DNA of 64,000 bases, taken from assembly GCA_019722365.1 (NCBI GenBank), contig JADFUC010002158.1, forward strand, positions 62,001 to 126,000, in the 5' to 3' direction. The DNA comes from Lithospermum erythrorhizon (lineage: Eukaryota; Streptophyta; Magnoliopsida; Boraginales; Boraginaceae). Below, in pieces: positions 10,735 to 22,974 of this stretch. The translations under genes were made by a program, and so were the position numbers. Below the pieces are notes generated by a model. It was not told the origin of the DNA. It saw only the letters and a list, made by a program, of their open reading frames with translations, and searched no databases. Position 1 is the first letter of the stretch. Every line of letters begins with the position of its first letter.

Positions 10735-10921
10735 ACCACGCCCCGCGCGATTACAAATTACTTGGCCAACCGCGCCCCTTGAGCAACCACATTTGCCGCC
10801 GCGCGTAACCGACCCGCCACCGCCCGGCAGCGACCCGCCCGCGCCGCGCGCAAATCGATCCATGACCCGCGCGCCCCGGCAACTGACCCGCCCCGCGCCC
10901 GGACGATCGGCAAGCCCGCGG
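10735..10921. other. GC-rich island inside the CACTA DNA
   Basis: The stretch is about 185 bases, strongly GC-rich (CGCCCCGCGCGATT, GACCCGCC and CCGCGCG recur), between AT-rich flanks. It has no convincing long open frame. It lies upstream of the first CACTA gene and could be promoter-proximal sequence or captured DNA. The function is unknown. Confidence 0.5.
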
Positions 10922-10924
10922 ATT

Positions 10925-11935
10925 TATAAAGTTAGAATCTGCATTATTACGTTAGTTAAAGTTAATTAATTTGTTAAATAGTTTATTTGATTAGTTAAAT
11001 AGTTAATTTCGTTAGTTTAAGTTAATTTGTATAGTTTAATTGTTAATGAAATTATTAATGAAATTGTTAATGATGTGTTAATGAAATTGTTAATTTGTAT
11101 AGTTTAATTGTTAATGAAATTGTTAATTTCATTAGTTTAAGTTAATTTGTATAGTTTAATTGTTAATGAATTTGTTAATTAAATTGTTAATGAAATTGTT
11201 AATGATATATTAATGAAATTATGGATTTAATTGTATAGTGTTAATGAAATTGATAGTGATAAGTTAATTAACTATTTATGGTTGTTGTGAATAGTTTATG
11301 GTAGTGTAATTGGTAGTGATAAGTTTAAGCGTGAAATTGGTAATTGTTAATTGTTAATAGTTAATAGTATAGTTTAACTATTGGGGGTGGTAGTGAAATT
11401 AGTTGAATAGTATTGAAATTGGTTGAATATTTAATGGTTGATTAGTATAGTTAAATTATTAATAGTTAATAGTATAATAATTGTTAATGGTTGAATAGTA
11501 TAGTTAATTGTTAAATTGTTAATTAGTTGTTGTATAGTTTAATTGTTAATGAAATTGTTAATTAGTTAATAGTTGAATAGTATAGTCAAATTTAATGGTT
11601 AAATTAGTTAAATTATTAATGGTTTTAAGCGTTAGTTAATGAAATTGTTAGTGAATGGTTTAAATTATTTAGTGAAAGTATTAATGGTATAGTTAACTTG
11701 GTGGATGGTGTAGTTAGTAAAATTGTGAATAGTTGTCCTTGTTAGTTGTTAGTTGTGAAAAGTTGTTAATTATTTATTTATGAATAGTTGTGAATTGTTA
11801 GTTGTGAATAGTTTATACATGTTGTGAATAGTTGTTAGTTGTTAGTTGTGAATAGTTGTTAATTAGTTGTGAATAGAGCTTAATTGTTAGTTGTGAATGG
11901 TTTGAATAGTTAAAATATTTCTAATATTTCTAATT
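10925..11935. repeat. Degenerate GTTAAT / GTTGTGAATA simple-repeat tract
   Basis: About 1 kb is built almost only from variants of GTTAATGAAATT, GTTAATTTGTATAGTTTAATT and, towards the right, AGTTGTGAATAGTTGTTA. The unit length drifts, so it is not a clean satellite. The same AGTTGTGAATAG words recur at 13220-13470 and 14210-14360, between the exons of the neighbouring gene. Confidence 0.8.
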
Positions 11936-11940
11936 TGATT

Positions 11941-14131
11941 ATGCGAGATGTGCGTGGTGGTAATAATAGGAAGGAAAGGAGAAGATAGTAGAGAAACGAT
12001 GGGGCGGGCGGCGCCACGAAAAGGCCGAGACTTCCGGTATTCGTATAAGCGAGGCAGGATTACTCCTTTCATATGGCGTCGAACTCCCCCACAATGCAAC
12101 GTCGATTTGATACACAAAGGGGCAGTTCATCCTCGAGACCGACGACGTCGGGTTCGAGTCGGCCCCCTGTGATCTTTCTACCGTTTCGAGGATTTCGCGG
12201 AGGCAGTAGCGCGAGCCTGCTTAGTATCTCGGGGCGTTGATGGGGATGATGATGACGGGATCGGGCCCAGGACGACTTAGGTAGAAGGCATCGGCGAGGC
12301 GCTGTCTTGAGAGATGACCGTCCACTCGAGATGGTCCCATTAGGCGAAGTTGGAATTAGAGATCAGCTTCTGATTCGTAAGTCACTACAATTATACAGAA
12401 TTAGTGAAATAGTTATTTTTTATTTATGTTTTAACTTTTGGCCGTTTGGTTTTACTTTAGGCTATGCGTGGCGGCTCGATGTGAGCGGTTCTTCCCTTGA
12501 GCGAGATAATCACGAGGGGGTCGATCAGTGCAGCCTCATCTGGATCGTCAGATTAGGAACTGACATTTGGAGTCGTTCAAGTAAGTCTTTTGCAAAAATA
12601 AGTTGTTTAAAATATTTTGAGTGAATTATAGTCTAATTAGATTTTGTTTTATTTTTGGAGAGATATGCGATAAAGAATGGGGCGTATGACGGGCTCGGCT
12701 TGATATTCGGCAGGCTGCCCGAAGAAGTGGAAGCTTCTTGGCACGTCCATGAGGAAAGAACTCTCGGTACGGATAGGGCCGGGCCCGATTATAAGTAGCG
12801 AAGCGGCTGGTGTACCTCCTTTGTCCAGATTAGGGCTTGATATCTCCGCCCGTTAAGACTGTCCCAGCCAGCGGCGTCGGATCGCGAAACAGGCCAGTCA
12901 TAATCGGCGTAGCTCGAGGCGTCTTGGTAGCGAATGGCCCAGCATCCATTGAGAATCCTTTGTCGACGGTTGGTTGAGGAGGTAAGAAATAAATATTTGT
13001 TTTAATTTTTGTTTTATTTTATTCAAATATTTGTGTTGAATTTCTAATAATCAGTATTCCTTATTTGTATTTCAGGAAAAGAAGACTGGGAAGAAGGGTT
13101 CACCACTGGGTATCCTGATGAAGATGAACAAGAAGAAGGATAAGGATACCCTCGAGGAGACGGGCGAAGTTTACGACCCGAAGTGGGACATGGCATTTGT
13201 AAGTATATTACTTTGTCCATATTTGTTGTGAATAGTAGTTGTGAATAGTGCCTGCGAATAGTATTATGAATGTGTTATACTTTGTGAATAGTTGTGAATG
13301 TGTATAGTTTATACTTGTTGTTGATTATATATTGAATTGTGTATAGTTGTTGCGAATGATTTGTGAATAATTCGTGAATGTATCTTTTCGTTTATACTTG
13401 TTGTGAATAGTTTATGATTTGTGCGTAGTTGTTGGTTTTCGTTTATCTTTGTTTAGTTTTATGATTTGTGAATAGTTCTGTTTATTATATTTCGTTTATA
13501 CTGCGTGGTGTGTTTGAATTGTTTGGTTTACAAATAGTGAGCCCTTATTATGAATGTATTCAAAATACGCCAAACGATGCAAGCGAGCTTCGCGAGGCTT
13601 ACGGAAGACAAGATCGTACCCGATTTCCCTTTGGTGAAGGACTTGAGACCTCACTTGGGGCCGCCGTCAGTGAATTGGCGGCGAGGTGCTCGGTGGTGGT
13701 GAGCTCCGTTGTCTCGAGTTCTTGGTAGATGATCATTACCGCGCCGCCTCGCATCGATGGTGTTGGGTTCGAGAGCTCGAGCGGTTTTTGCGGGAGGCAA
13801 AGCGAAAGAAGGAGAAGAGGAGGCGAAGCGAGCCACTTGCGGAGAGTTGGAAAATGTAGTGGACAAGGAAGGAGTTGCTTGAAGGTTGAAAATGTGGAGG
13901 CGATTTAATTTGTCTGTAATAAGTGAAGTTAGTGGCGAGCGACCCTTCCAGTGGACTTCGGTACCGACATTAGCCGTAATAGATCTACATGGTAAATTTC
14001 GACGGTAGGTTGTAGCCCGTATAGGAGGGGATGAACCTCCACCTCAGTTCACTTTCATGCAGGAGCCTCGGTTAAGACCAGACTGCCCCTGCCCGATTTC
14101 CCAGCGGCCTGGATGAGCCATGCAAGATGAT
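11941..14131 (+). pseudogene. Spliced CACTA accessory gene, TNP1 / Transposase_24-like (tentative)
   Basis: GC-richer blocks (about 11941-12380, 12460-12580, 12661-12990, 13075-13200, 13545-14131) alternate with AT-rich tracts that start with GTAAGT-like donors (12377, 12580, 13200) and end in pyrimidine-AG acceptors, so they look like exons. The fourth block encodes KKKDKDTLEETGEVYDPKWD, reminiscent of the HxKKDGTFVDE-type segment of the plant Transposase_24 family. The last block reads PPPQFTFMQEPRLRPD, then after a one-base loss in a C run PDFPAAWMSHAR and a stop (14129-14131). In En/Spm this gene makes the DNA-binding partner of the transposase. The family assignment is an inference. Several frameshifts are present. 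Confidence 0.45.
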
Positions 14132-14479
14132 ATGAATTTAGGTAGATTGACTCATTGTATATTGAAGCTATTGTAAACATGCGCCCACATTTGATTGTAT
14201 TATGTACATTTATTATGATTGAATAGTTGTTTTCATTTTATATTGAATTACTTGTTGTGTTTATTTGTTTATTGGTTATGTTTACATGTTTGCTTGTGGT
14301 TATTGATTGTATTATGATTGAATAGTTGTTTATGTTGTTATGATTGAATAGTTATTTACCGAGGTTGGAAGTGCTATCGTGATCGCTTTTAATTTATCTC
14401 GTAGTTGCGATTATTTGAGCGGGATAGGTCGGGTAGGAAGCGGGTGATAAATTAAAATTCCCCGGTCAGGCAGGAATGG

Positions 14480-14575
14480 AAGGCAGAGGTGGAAGCGGTG
14501 TATTTAATAGTGTCAGGCGGGAGCGGGGAGTGGAGACGGGATTATGAAAATGGAGACGGTATGGGCGGTTGGGAG
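14480..14575. repeat. CACTA subterminal-type repeats, internal cluster 1
   Basis: GGAGACGG, GGAAGCGG and GGAGTGG words occur on the + strand just after the first gene. They are followed by CTAGTGC near 14630, which could be a decayed CACTA end in inverse orientation. Confidence 0.5.
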
Positions 14576-15044
14576 ACAAGACTTATTAAAAAAGTGCTAG
14601 CATTCCTAAGGTATTGTAACCGCGTTCCTAGTGCTTGTATTTTTAACAAAAATCATTAATTTATTGTATAAAACCTCATTATATGTTTTAAATTGAATCC
14701 ACAACTAATAACAAGTTATATATTGGCGATACGTTTAGTGTCCTGACATTCATAATCACGTATACTATGATTCACATTTACATGCGAAGTATGATATGCG
14801 TTATAAGATATTTGTTCATCGCTAATGAGTAATGACCCGTCACACGTTAATATAAATGAGAGGTTGCAACTACATACTTTATGTAATATGTCGAGGAAAG
14901 ATACTTGTCTCGCATTGAATGTATACATATCCACTTATTGATACTATTTACATTTATCGTATCTCCGCTAATATTATTTTCAAATATAATATGTCCATTA
15001 TGATATTGACTCGAAATTGTAAAAACCATTACATTTTTAATAAA

Positions 15045-15560
15045 ATGGAGGCAGGACTATCTATTTTACGTCTCGGCTTTAACTTTGTCTCCATCGTCTC
15101 CTTAATGAGGCGGTCAGGAAGCTGAATCGTCTACCGCGTCTCAAAGTATTAGCCGTCTCAGAACCGTCTCCATTTTAGAGGCGGGATGGGGATGGGCACA
15201 ATCCCGTCTCCTTTATTATTGATATACCATTTGAAATATTTTTAAATACCGTCTCCTTTTGTATTACCAAAAACCACATCTCAATCGTCTCGTTGTATTA
15301 TGAAAAACCACATCTCAATCCGTCTCACTTTTGTAGTGTCATAATATTTGAATATTCTTTAAATACCCGTCAAATCCCGTCTCATTTTTATTAGTATACT
15401 ATTTGAATTATATTTAAAATCCGTCTCCGTCCGTCTCAAAATTTGTGTTGTGACGCATCTCCGTCCGGAAATGCTCGCGCTTTTGTGATGTTATCTTATT
15501 TGACCATTATTTAAATGCAGGCTGTCCGTCTCGGACCGTCGATGAATTGTTACGCAATAA
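15045..15560. repeat. CACTA subterminal-type repeats, internal cluster 2
   Basis: There are more than ten copies of CCGTCTC(C), with variants CGTCTCA and CATCTC, in about 500 bases, the complement of the GAGACGG words elsewhere. The cluster stands just upstream of the TNP2-like gene, where the 5' subterminal region of a CACTA element would be expected. Confidence 0.65.
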
Positions 15561-15827
15561 CTTTAAAAATAGAACAGATTGGAAACACTTATACACACAA
15601 AAACACAATCAAAAACACCCCTTGACCACAAAAAGGCTTTCCTTGAAAAAGCGACCCGATCGAACACCGTTATCATGCAAATTGAAGTGAAGATAATCCA
15701 CAATTGTTAGTGATATTCTATGAATATAATTATAACCCTAAGTTTAGGGTTAAAGAGTGTATGCGTTCCGCTAATTGTTTCAATATTTAGTAAACGATTT
15801 AATTCGATACATTTAATTCTGATAGCT

Positions 15828-18800
15828 CGAAGATCGTTCTTGGATGTATGTGTCATTGTCGGGTAGATAATAAAGGAGTTTGGCGTATGAATATGAGTGG
15901 TGTATTGGAATTTATGGATGTTGCTAAAATCATTCTTTGTGATGATATTGTGGGATAAGATGTCCGTGTCGGAGGTGTCAAAATAGAAATGTGTTGGAAG
16001 AAGTGAAGTTGAGTTACGTTTGATTAGTAATGGTTTTGTTGAGGATATTCACGCCGTCTATCGTGGTGAATTTTGTTCTCGGATGTATTCTGCGAGAATG
16101 TTATTTATGATGAAGGGTTACAGAACGCATCGGGTTATGTGGGGTTTCAGGATAATCAGTATATGCATATGGTCGAAGATGGTTTGAACTTACGTACTGG
16201 TGAGACGACGTTTGAATTTGGGGGATGCTCTACCTCTGGGGTTGGAGAACAACCAAATGGTGGAGCAAAAGCATACTACGACTTGTTGAAGGCTGTAAAC
16301 CAGCCGTTATGGGATGGTTGCACCGAATTTACGAAGTTGTCCGTTCTGCATAGCTGAAGTTACCTTTGAAGTCTGAATCGCAAATGTCGCAGGAATGTTT
16401 CCAACGGTGGGTTTCCATAATCAAGCGTTGTACGCCGAATAATGGGGAGAACATACCGGATGATTTTTATGAGGCAAAAAGATTGTTGAGTCTGTTAACG
16501 CAAGCAGAAAAATACATGCTTGTGTCAATAATTGCATGTTGTTTTACAAAGAAACCGAAATGTTGGACTCGTGCCATGCTTGTGGGAAAGTAGTCTGAGC
16601 CCGGAAGGATGGACAACGTCGCGTGCGTGAAAGGTGTTGGTATACTTACAGCTGAGTCCAGCGTCTTCCTTGATTACCTCGTCGAGGCTTGACTCGGGAT
16701 ATGACGCATGGCGTCGGACACAAGCGAGCCGGATGGATGACTGCTTGAGGATGGTCTTGCGTGGGGCACCTTGATGCAACCTATCCAATTTGGGAGCCGA
16801 GAAATGTTCGCATCGGGTTGTGTTCTGATGGATTTAGTCCGTTTGGCAAGTTTGGGCGTCAATATTCTTCATGGCAGTGATGTCAATAATATATAATCTA
16901 CCACCAGAGTTGTGTATGAAGGAACCATATATGTTCTTATCGCTCATTATACTGGGCCAAAAAATCCCGGGAGAGATATTGATGTTTTCCGACCTTTGAT
17001 TGATGAGTTAGGAAGGAGTTGTGAATACAATTATTGAGACCTTTGATCGTCGAGCAGACAAAATTTCAACATGAGGACGTTGCTTTGATGTGGACGATTA
17101 GCGATTTTCTACGTATGGAGAATGTTATACGGTTGGGCATACCGGGTGGTTAGCTTGCCCATTGGCATGGAAAATCTTGGAGCATTTCGACTAAGAAGGT
17201 CGAAAACATTGTTAGTTCGTTACGCGTCCGTTCTTGCGGTGGGACATCGCTACAGAATGCAAAAATGCATTTGTGAAGGGTCGCCTTATCCACCGCGTGC
17301 ACCAGAAGGAACGACTTGATGGAGATATATTTGGAGATGTGTGTGGGTTGGATCCTGATGTGTTCGGTGAAGGTCAATATTCCGACCGTAGATCGCTTGA
17401 GGTATAATGTTCATCATAGCGGGTGTAGAAAAGCATATTTTGGGAATTTGAGTTATTGGCGGCACAAAGCCGAACACAACATTGATTTCATGCACACGGA
17501 GAAGAACAATGGTAAAAATTTGTGCATCTTTGTAATGGATGTTCTCGGGGAAGACGAAGATAATGAGCAGTCGATGCTTGACATTGAGATTCATTATTCG
17601 AGTCGAGTTACATATCACCCGAGGAAATACGTGGGAGGAAACATAAAGCAGCGGCTTATACTTTGAACCCGTGCAGAAGATAGAAATGGTGCGTCTACAA
17701 TTACCCGATGGATGCGCTTGAAGCGTTGCGAAGATGTGCGAAATGTAATTCGGACTAAGGTCATGATGCATATTATTGTCCAACGGCTATTTCACAGCAT
17801 TCCGTCATCTCTGCCCAATCAATATGGAAACAATCACCAGAGTGGTGTTATTTCTTTGTGATTGCTCGGCCAACAACTCTAAATGGAGCGATGTGTGGAG
17901 TACGCTTGAGGCGTAATATTGTTGAGATAATTTGTAAATGGAAAAAATGCTTCCCGCCGTTTTTGATGTAATGGAACACCTACCGATACATTTGCCATAC
18001 GAAGCTTTACATGGAGGCCCCGTGCAGTATAGATGGATGTACCCTTTCGAATCGTGAGTTTTTTTAACTTTATTGTATTTTCATACTATCACCGTATTTA
18101 CTCATCAACTAACTTACAAATGTTTGCAGATATTTAGGGGATTGAAGAAATTGGTAAGGCAAAGAGCCCGTATTGAAGGGTCAATATGCGAGCATATTTG
18201 GTCAAAGGTTTCAAACTTTGTTCAATGTGCCGAGGAAGGTATTGAAACCAACCGTCGACCCGAGGCACGATATTACTGCACGGATGGATGACACGACTCG
18301 TTGCCATTGTTTCGTTACCCGGGGACGTGTACGTTTGTAGTGAAGCATAGATATTGGATGGAAGAACTATACAACAACGCTCATGTGTATATTACGTACC
18401 AATACGCTGAAGTACATGAAACTCTTGCGATAAGTGTATATTTAGCATTTGATTAATCAAATCTTACGTGATATAATACTTAACTAAACGTAAAACCTTT
18501 TGTTTTAGGACCTACCATGATTGGCTTGATGAGTTGAATCGATCACGACAGGAGCGTCTGGAAATTACGACGTTACCAATAATTTCGCCGAATGGTTTCA
18601 AAAGTATGTATGGAATAATATGGACAGCGCGGACACTGAGAACTCTTTCATTAGGTCTGCTTTGAGAAATCAAAGGTATAAAGTGCTACGTCAGCGGGTA
18701 CTATTTTGATATCGAGCGAGGGCGATGGTAATAAAAGCACTTACAATATAGGTGTTTGTGTTAAGGGTTCGTGCTGCAGATGATGATCGTGTTGACTCTT

Positions 18801-19080
18801 TATGGTGTCTTAGAGGAGATTTGGGAGTTGTCGTGCGGCAGGTTGCGACACGATTAGATCTCTTGAATGTTTTTGGTTTGGCCGAGCAAGTGGATGCAAG
18901 TGCATCAAGAAGAATAGAATGGTTCAAATCGAACACAAAAGAAGAGGTTCTAAAAGATGATCCGTTTATCCTGGCATCCAGGCACAACAAGTATACTTCT
19001 CTCCGTTTATGTATCCACCATGATAGAGATCGCAAACGATGAGTATCGCAATGAAATCGAGCGAAGTCGAGTCGATTGGA
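15828..19080 (+). pseudogene. CACTA TNP2-type transposase
   Basis: The start region reads DRSWMYVSLSG (about 15828), the beginning of the transposase-associated domain. Next come VAKIIL, ELRLISNGF (about 16010) and later blocks. FGNLSYWRHKAEHNIDFMH and EKNNGKNLC (17437-17530) match the conserved DVMHxEKN core of TNP2. FFDVMEHLPIHLPYE with LHGGPVQYRWMYPFE (about 17950-18055, across frames) is its highly conserved centre. After a short intron (about 18057-18129, acceptor TTTGCAG), LKKLVRQRARIEGSICE follows. PFILAS-QAQQVYF (about 18960-19000) is the C-terminal DUF4216-like block, broken by a one-base loss in a C run. The product would cut at the CACTA ends. At least a dozen frame changes or stops mean no intact enzyme as sequenced. 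Confidence 0.85.
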
Positions 19081-19539
19081 CCTAAATATGCAAAAATATG
19101 GATGTCTCCATTTTGGATCACGAAGATATCTTCAAGAAGAACAAACGGCTTATCCTCACATTCCTATTGACTGTCAATGGCGTTTCCGTTGTTGAACCGG
19201 CGTTTTTGTTGTTGAAGATGAAAAGCGATGTGGTATCGATCATGGAGATGGTTCGGATTAATTCGAGACTATCGAGCAGCGTTCGTAGCGATGATGAGAA
19301 GGCGACTCCTCGGACCCGGCGATTAGTAGTCAAATATTTTAAGGATTACAAGTTTTCATATAGTAATTTGCAACTTTGTATTAAACTTCATATTGAAATG
19401 CCTGATAGGTGTAATGGTGTATTTTGTATTTAATCTTCTTGGTATTATGTTCAAAAACTATGATGTATTTCACGCCTTGGCATTGTGTTTATGACGGGGA
19501 GTTTGGTTTGCCAATCTGTATCTTTTTTCTGCCCAGTTC

Positions 19540-19745
19540 GGCTATAGAGTCGGAATGAGAGCCGAGGATGGAGACGGTAATTGTAAATGCGAACCTTTTT
19601 TCTAGAATGGAGGCAGGATGAAAGGCGGATGTATAAAAAATGAAGCGGGATGGAGGCAGTTTCGAATTTCCCGCCCCTCTGAAAGTGAAATTCAAGTAAC
19701 TTTAAAATGGAGGCAAGCGGTTGGAGCGGGATGGAGCGAGTTGAG
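19540..19745. repeat. CACTA subterminal-type repeats behind TNP2
   Basis: GGAGACGG, GGAGGCAGG, GGAGGCAAGCGG and GGATGGAGCGAG words recur in about 200 bases downstream of the transposase. Confidence 0.55.
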
Positions 19746-20339
19746 AATCTCATTCCTATATATCTCGCATTATCATCATTCGACCATTTTTCCCCAATTA
19801 CCACGTAAAATCATCTTTTTTTATGTTATTAATTTATTTCCATAATTTTGTTGTCTACTAACATTAAATTTTATTTTATTTTGCTAGATTACTTTAAAGA
19901 GTGGGATTAATACTCAATCAATTTCTTAATTTACATTATGTAATTTATATTTGTTAATATATTTGTAATTTATATTTGTTGCTTTTATTGTAGGGATATA
20001 CTATATTCAAGTTTGAAATAGGTAATTTGGTTTTTTATTTTAATTTTGGGTTGATGGTTTATATAAATTAATGTTTGATGTTTATATGAATTAATATGTT
20101 TGATGTTTATATGAATTCAGGTTTGATGTTTATATATGAATATGATGTTTAATAAGTATTTGTTCTATGAAATTGTTATGTTTATGTTTGAATCTTTGAT
20201 GTTTTTATAATTGTTTGTATGAGTTGGATGAAATGAATCTTATGATATTTATTTTTTATCAATTGGATGGGTTTTTGTGGTGTTGCGGCCTGTTCTTTGC
20301 GTATTGTGCAGTGACGAGTGCCTTTCAAAATTGCAGAAA

Positions 20340-20860
20340 TGCCGTCGGGATTGCGACGGGCTTCATCGGACTTAAAATGGAGACGGGAATGAGTCGGTCA
20401 TTATGCAGACGGTTTGGAGTCGGGAACATAGAGACGGTTCGGAGTCAGGTAAGGGGAGTCGGATTTGCGTCGGGCTGGTGGATACGGTTCGGAGTCGGAT
20501 TATACTTACATTGGTTGGAGTCGGTCGTGAGTCGGTTGTTTGTGGAGTCGGTTTTGACGTCGGGTTTAGACGGCTTGCGGTCGGATGCGTGGAGGCCGGT
20601 TTAGAGGCAGTTTGTGGGGACGATCTCGTGTCGATTAGCAAGTGCAGTGCGTCGAGGTTTTAGAGGCGAGTGCAGTCGGAGTATTCTGGGGCCAATTTGA
20701 GTCGGTCGGAAATGAATATATCTGAGGGCTTAGTTTGAGCCGAGGAATGGAGTCGGGGTGGTGATTTAGAGCATAGAGTAAATTCCCGACTCCATAGATC
20801 TCCAATTGGAAATAAGGCTGGTTAGAAGGCAGGGATCGGGCGTTTAACTTGGTCGGATTT
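20340..20860. repeat. CACTA subterminal repeats, right cluster
   Basis: At least twenty copies of GAGTCGG, GAGACGG or close variants lie on the + strand in about 500 bases, running up to the right terminus CTAGTAGTG. The density close to the end is what the superfamily shows. Confidence 0.75.
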
Positions 20861-20869
20861 CTAGTAGTG

Positions 20870-22940
20870 CCAGAAGCTATGTTGTGGACTGTGTATGTGC
20901 TAAATAGATGCCCAACATTGACTGTCAAAGACCAAACACCTCAAGAAGCTGGAGTGGAATCAAGCCATCAGTGGAGCATTTTTAAAGTGTGGGGCTGCAA
21001 AAAGCTCATGCACATGTTCCCAAAGTGAACATGAGCAGAAGCTTGATAACATGAGCAAAACATGTGTCTTCTTAAGGGATCAATGAAGGGACTAAGGGAT
21101 ACAGACTAGTTGACACTGAATCCAAGAGGATAATTGTTAGCAGAGATGTAATCTTTGAAGAAGACAAGGCATGGAACTGGAAAGAGGATTACTCAGGTCA
21201 AGTTAAGGTTGAACCCAGATAGGAAGATGGACACCTTGATGATGTGGATTTGAACCTCAAGTGCAGAAGAATCCTACAGGAGACATTGAGGAGGAAAAAT
21301 TAATCTGAAGCACACATCAGACTCATCTAATCATGAGAATTCAAGCAGAATCAGGTGAAGAAGAAACATCAAAATCCAAAGGAAGAGTTCATAAGGCTCC
21401 AATGTGGATGGATGACTATGTATCAGGTGAGGAGCTTAAGTGATGAAAAGAGGTGAACATGGTGCAGGATGCAGAGAAGAAGATCAAATCTATTTGAACA
21501 AGCAGTTAAATATGGAAAATAGAGATGCCATGGATGCTTAAATCAATTCAATTGTGAGAAACAATACATGGACATATTGAACTGCCTCAAGACTGCAAGA
21601 AGATAGGAGTTAAATGGATATACAAAACAAAAAGAGATGAGAAGGGGAATGTAATCCAAATACAGGAAGGCACGGTTGCTTCAAAGGGATATGCACAACA
21701 AGGAATAGACTACACAGAAGTTTATGCACCAGTTGCAAGACTAGATACTGTGAGAATGATCATTAGTGTTGCAGCTCAAGGGATGGAAAGTGTATCAACT
21801 TGATGTGAAGTCAGCCTTTTTTCATGGAGAGATCAGTGAAAATGTATATGTTGATCAACCCAAGGGCTATGAGCAAAAAGGAAAAGAGCATCAAGTATAC
21901 AAATTACACAAGGCTCTTTATGGATTAAAAGCCGGGGGCTCAGGCTGGTTTAGCGAGATTGGCTTTTTCATTAAAGAGGGCTTTATAGAATGTGCAAGTG
22001 AGCATACCTTGTTCACTAGGAACAGGTTCAGGAGGAGCATTGATTGTGTGAGGTTTATATGTGGATGACTTAATAGTCATTGGTGATGATGAAGAATTGA
22101 TGAAACAGTTGAAGATATCAATGGTTAATGAGTTTGACACATGATCTTAGCTGTGGTTGCTTCTTAGGTATTGAAGTGTTGAAGAAAGAGGATGGCATCT
22201 TTATAGGTCAAATAAGGAATGCAGAAACAGTGCTGAAAAGGTTTTAAATGACAGATTGCAAGCCAGTTAGTACTCCAAAGTGAGCTAGTTTTAAAATCGA
22301 TCATGACACTGATGGTAAAAGATAGATGACACCTACAACAACAACTAGTAGGAAGTCTCATGTATCTTACAGGAACAAGACCTCACATTATGTTTGCAAC
22401 TAGTCACAGCAAGTAGATATATGGTAATCCTGCTGAACTTCATTTGCAAGTTGCAAAGGATGAGGTATTTGAAGGGATTCTACAGTATAGTTCTTCTATC
22501 TAAGGAGCTCAGAACAAGGGGAATTGAAGGTGTACATTGATAGTGATTATATAGGGAGATGTCACTTTGTAGAAGGAGGACTAGTGGTTATGCATTCATT
22601 CTAAATTCTGGAGATGTTGCCTGCATGTGTATGTCAAGCACTATGGATGAACAGAATTCTTAGAGCCATTAGATACAAGAAAGATGAGTGCACTAATGTG
22701 AAATGTGATAATAGTTCCACTATCGACCTATCAAAGAGTCCAGTAATGCATGGCAGATGCAAGCATATCGACGTGAGGTACCATTTCCTAAGGCATCAAG
22801 TCAAGGAGGGAGCTATTTCATTAATTCATTGTAGCAGTGCCGAGCAAGTTGCAAACATCATTACTAATGCTCTGAAGATAGACTCTTTCCAGAAATTGCG
22901 AGCTGCCCAAGGGATAGTTGAGCTGCCTGAAGTAAGCTGA
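20870..22940 (+). pseudogene. Copia B integrase end, reverse transcriptase and RNase H
   Basis: The integrase resumes with PEAMLWTVYVLNRCPTLTV (from 20872) and then FKVWGCKKLMHMFPK. Reverse transcriptase begins near 21600 with VKWIYKTKRDEKGN, VASKGYAQQGIDYTEVYAP and VARLDTVR. A one-base gain in a G run (about 21780) shifts the frame to WKVYQLDVKSAFFHGEI and YKLHKALYGLKA. The catalytic YVDD stands at 22058-22069, followed by LIVIGDDEE. RNase H motifs follow (TSGYAFILNSGDVA, then CDNSSTIDLSKSPVMHGR and HIDVRYHFLRHQV, 22700-22800). The C-terminal frame stops at 22940. A deletion near 22620 removes part of RNase H. This is the best-preserved copia pol in the window, but it is not intact. Confidence 0.87.
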
Positions 22941-22960
22941 ACATTGTCAATGCTCAGCTT

Positions 22961-22974
22961 AAGGGGAGAAAGAA
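22961..22974 (+). other. Polypurine tract of copia B
   Basis: AAGGGGAGAAAGAA directly precedes the right LTR. It is the expected primer for plus-strand DNA synthesis. Confidence 0.75.

Larger units (their letters stand above)
10227..20869 (+). mobile_element. CACTA (En/Spm) transposon DNA inserted in copia B
   Basis: The copia integrase frame breaks at about 10226 and resumes at 20870 (PEAMLW...). The right end is CTAGTAGTG (20861-20869), the inverse of CACTACTAG, a typical plant CACTA terminus. The left end, CACTTACATTAG (10227), is a poorer match. The flanking trinucleotides CTA and CCA would be a 3-bp duplication with one change. Inside are a TNP2-type transposase (15828-19080), a second spliced gene upstream (11941-14131) and five clusters of GAGACGG/GAGTCGG or their complement, the subterminal repeats expected of this superfamily. 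Clusters in the middle (14480-14570 and 15045-15560) suggest two nested or abutting CACTA elements. The left boundary and the single-element model are uncertain. Confidence 0.75.
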
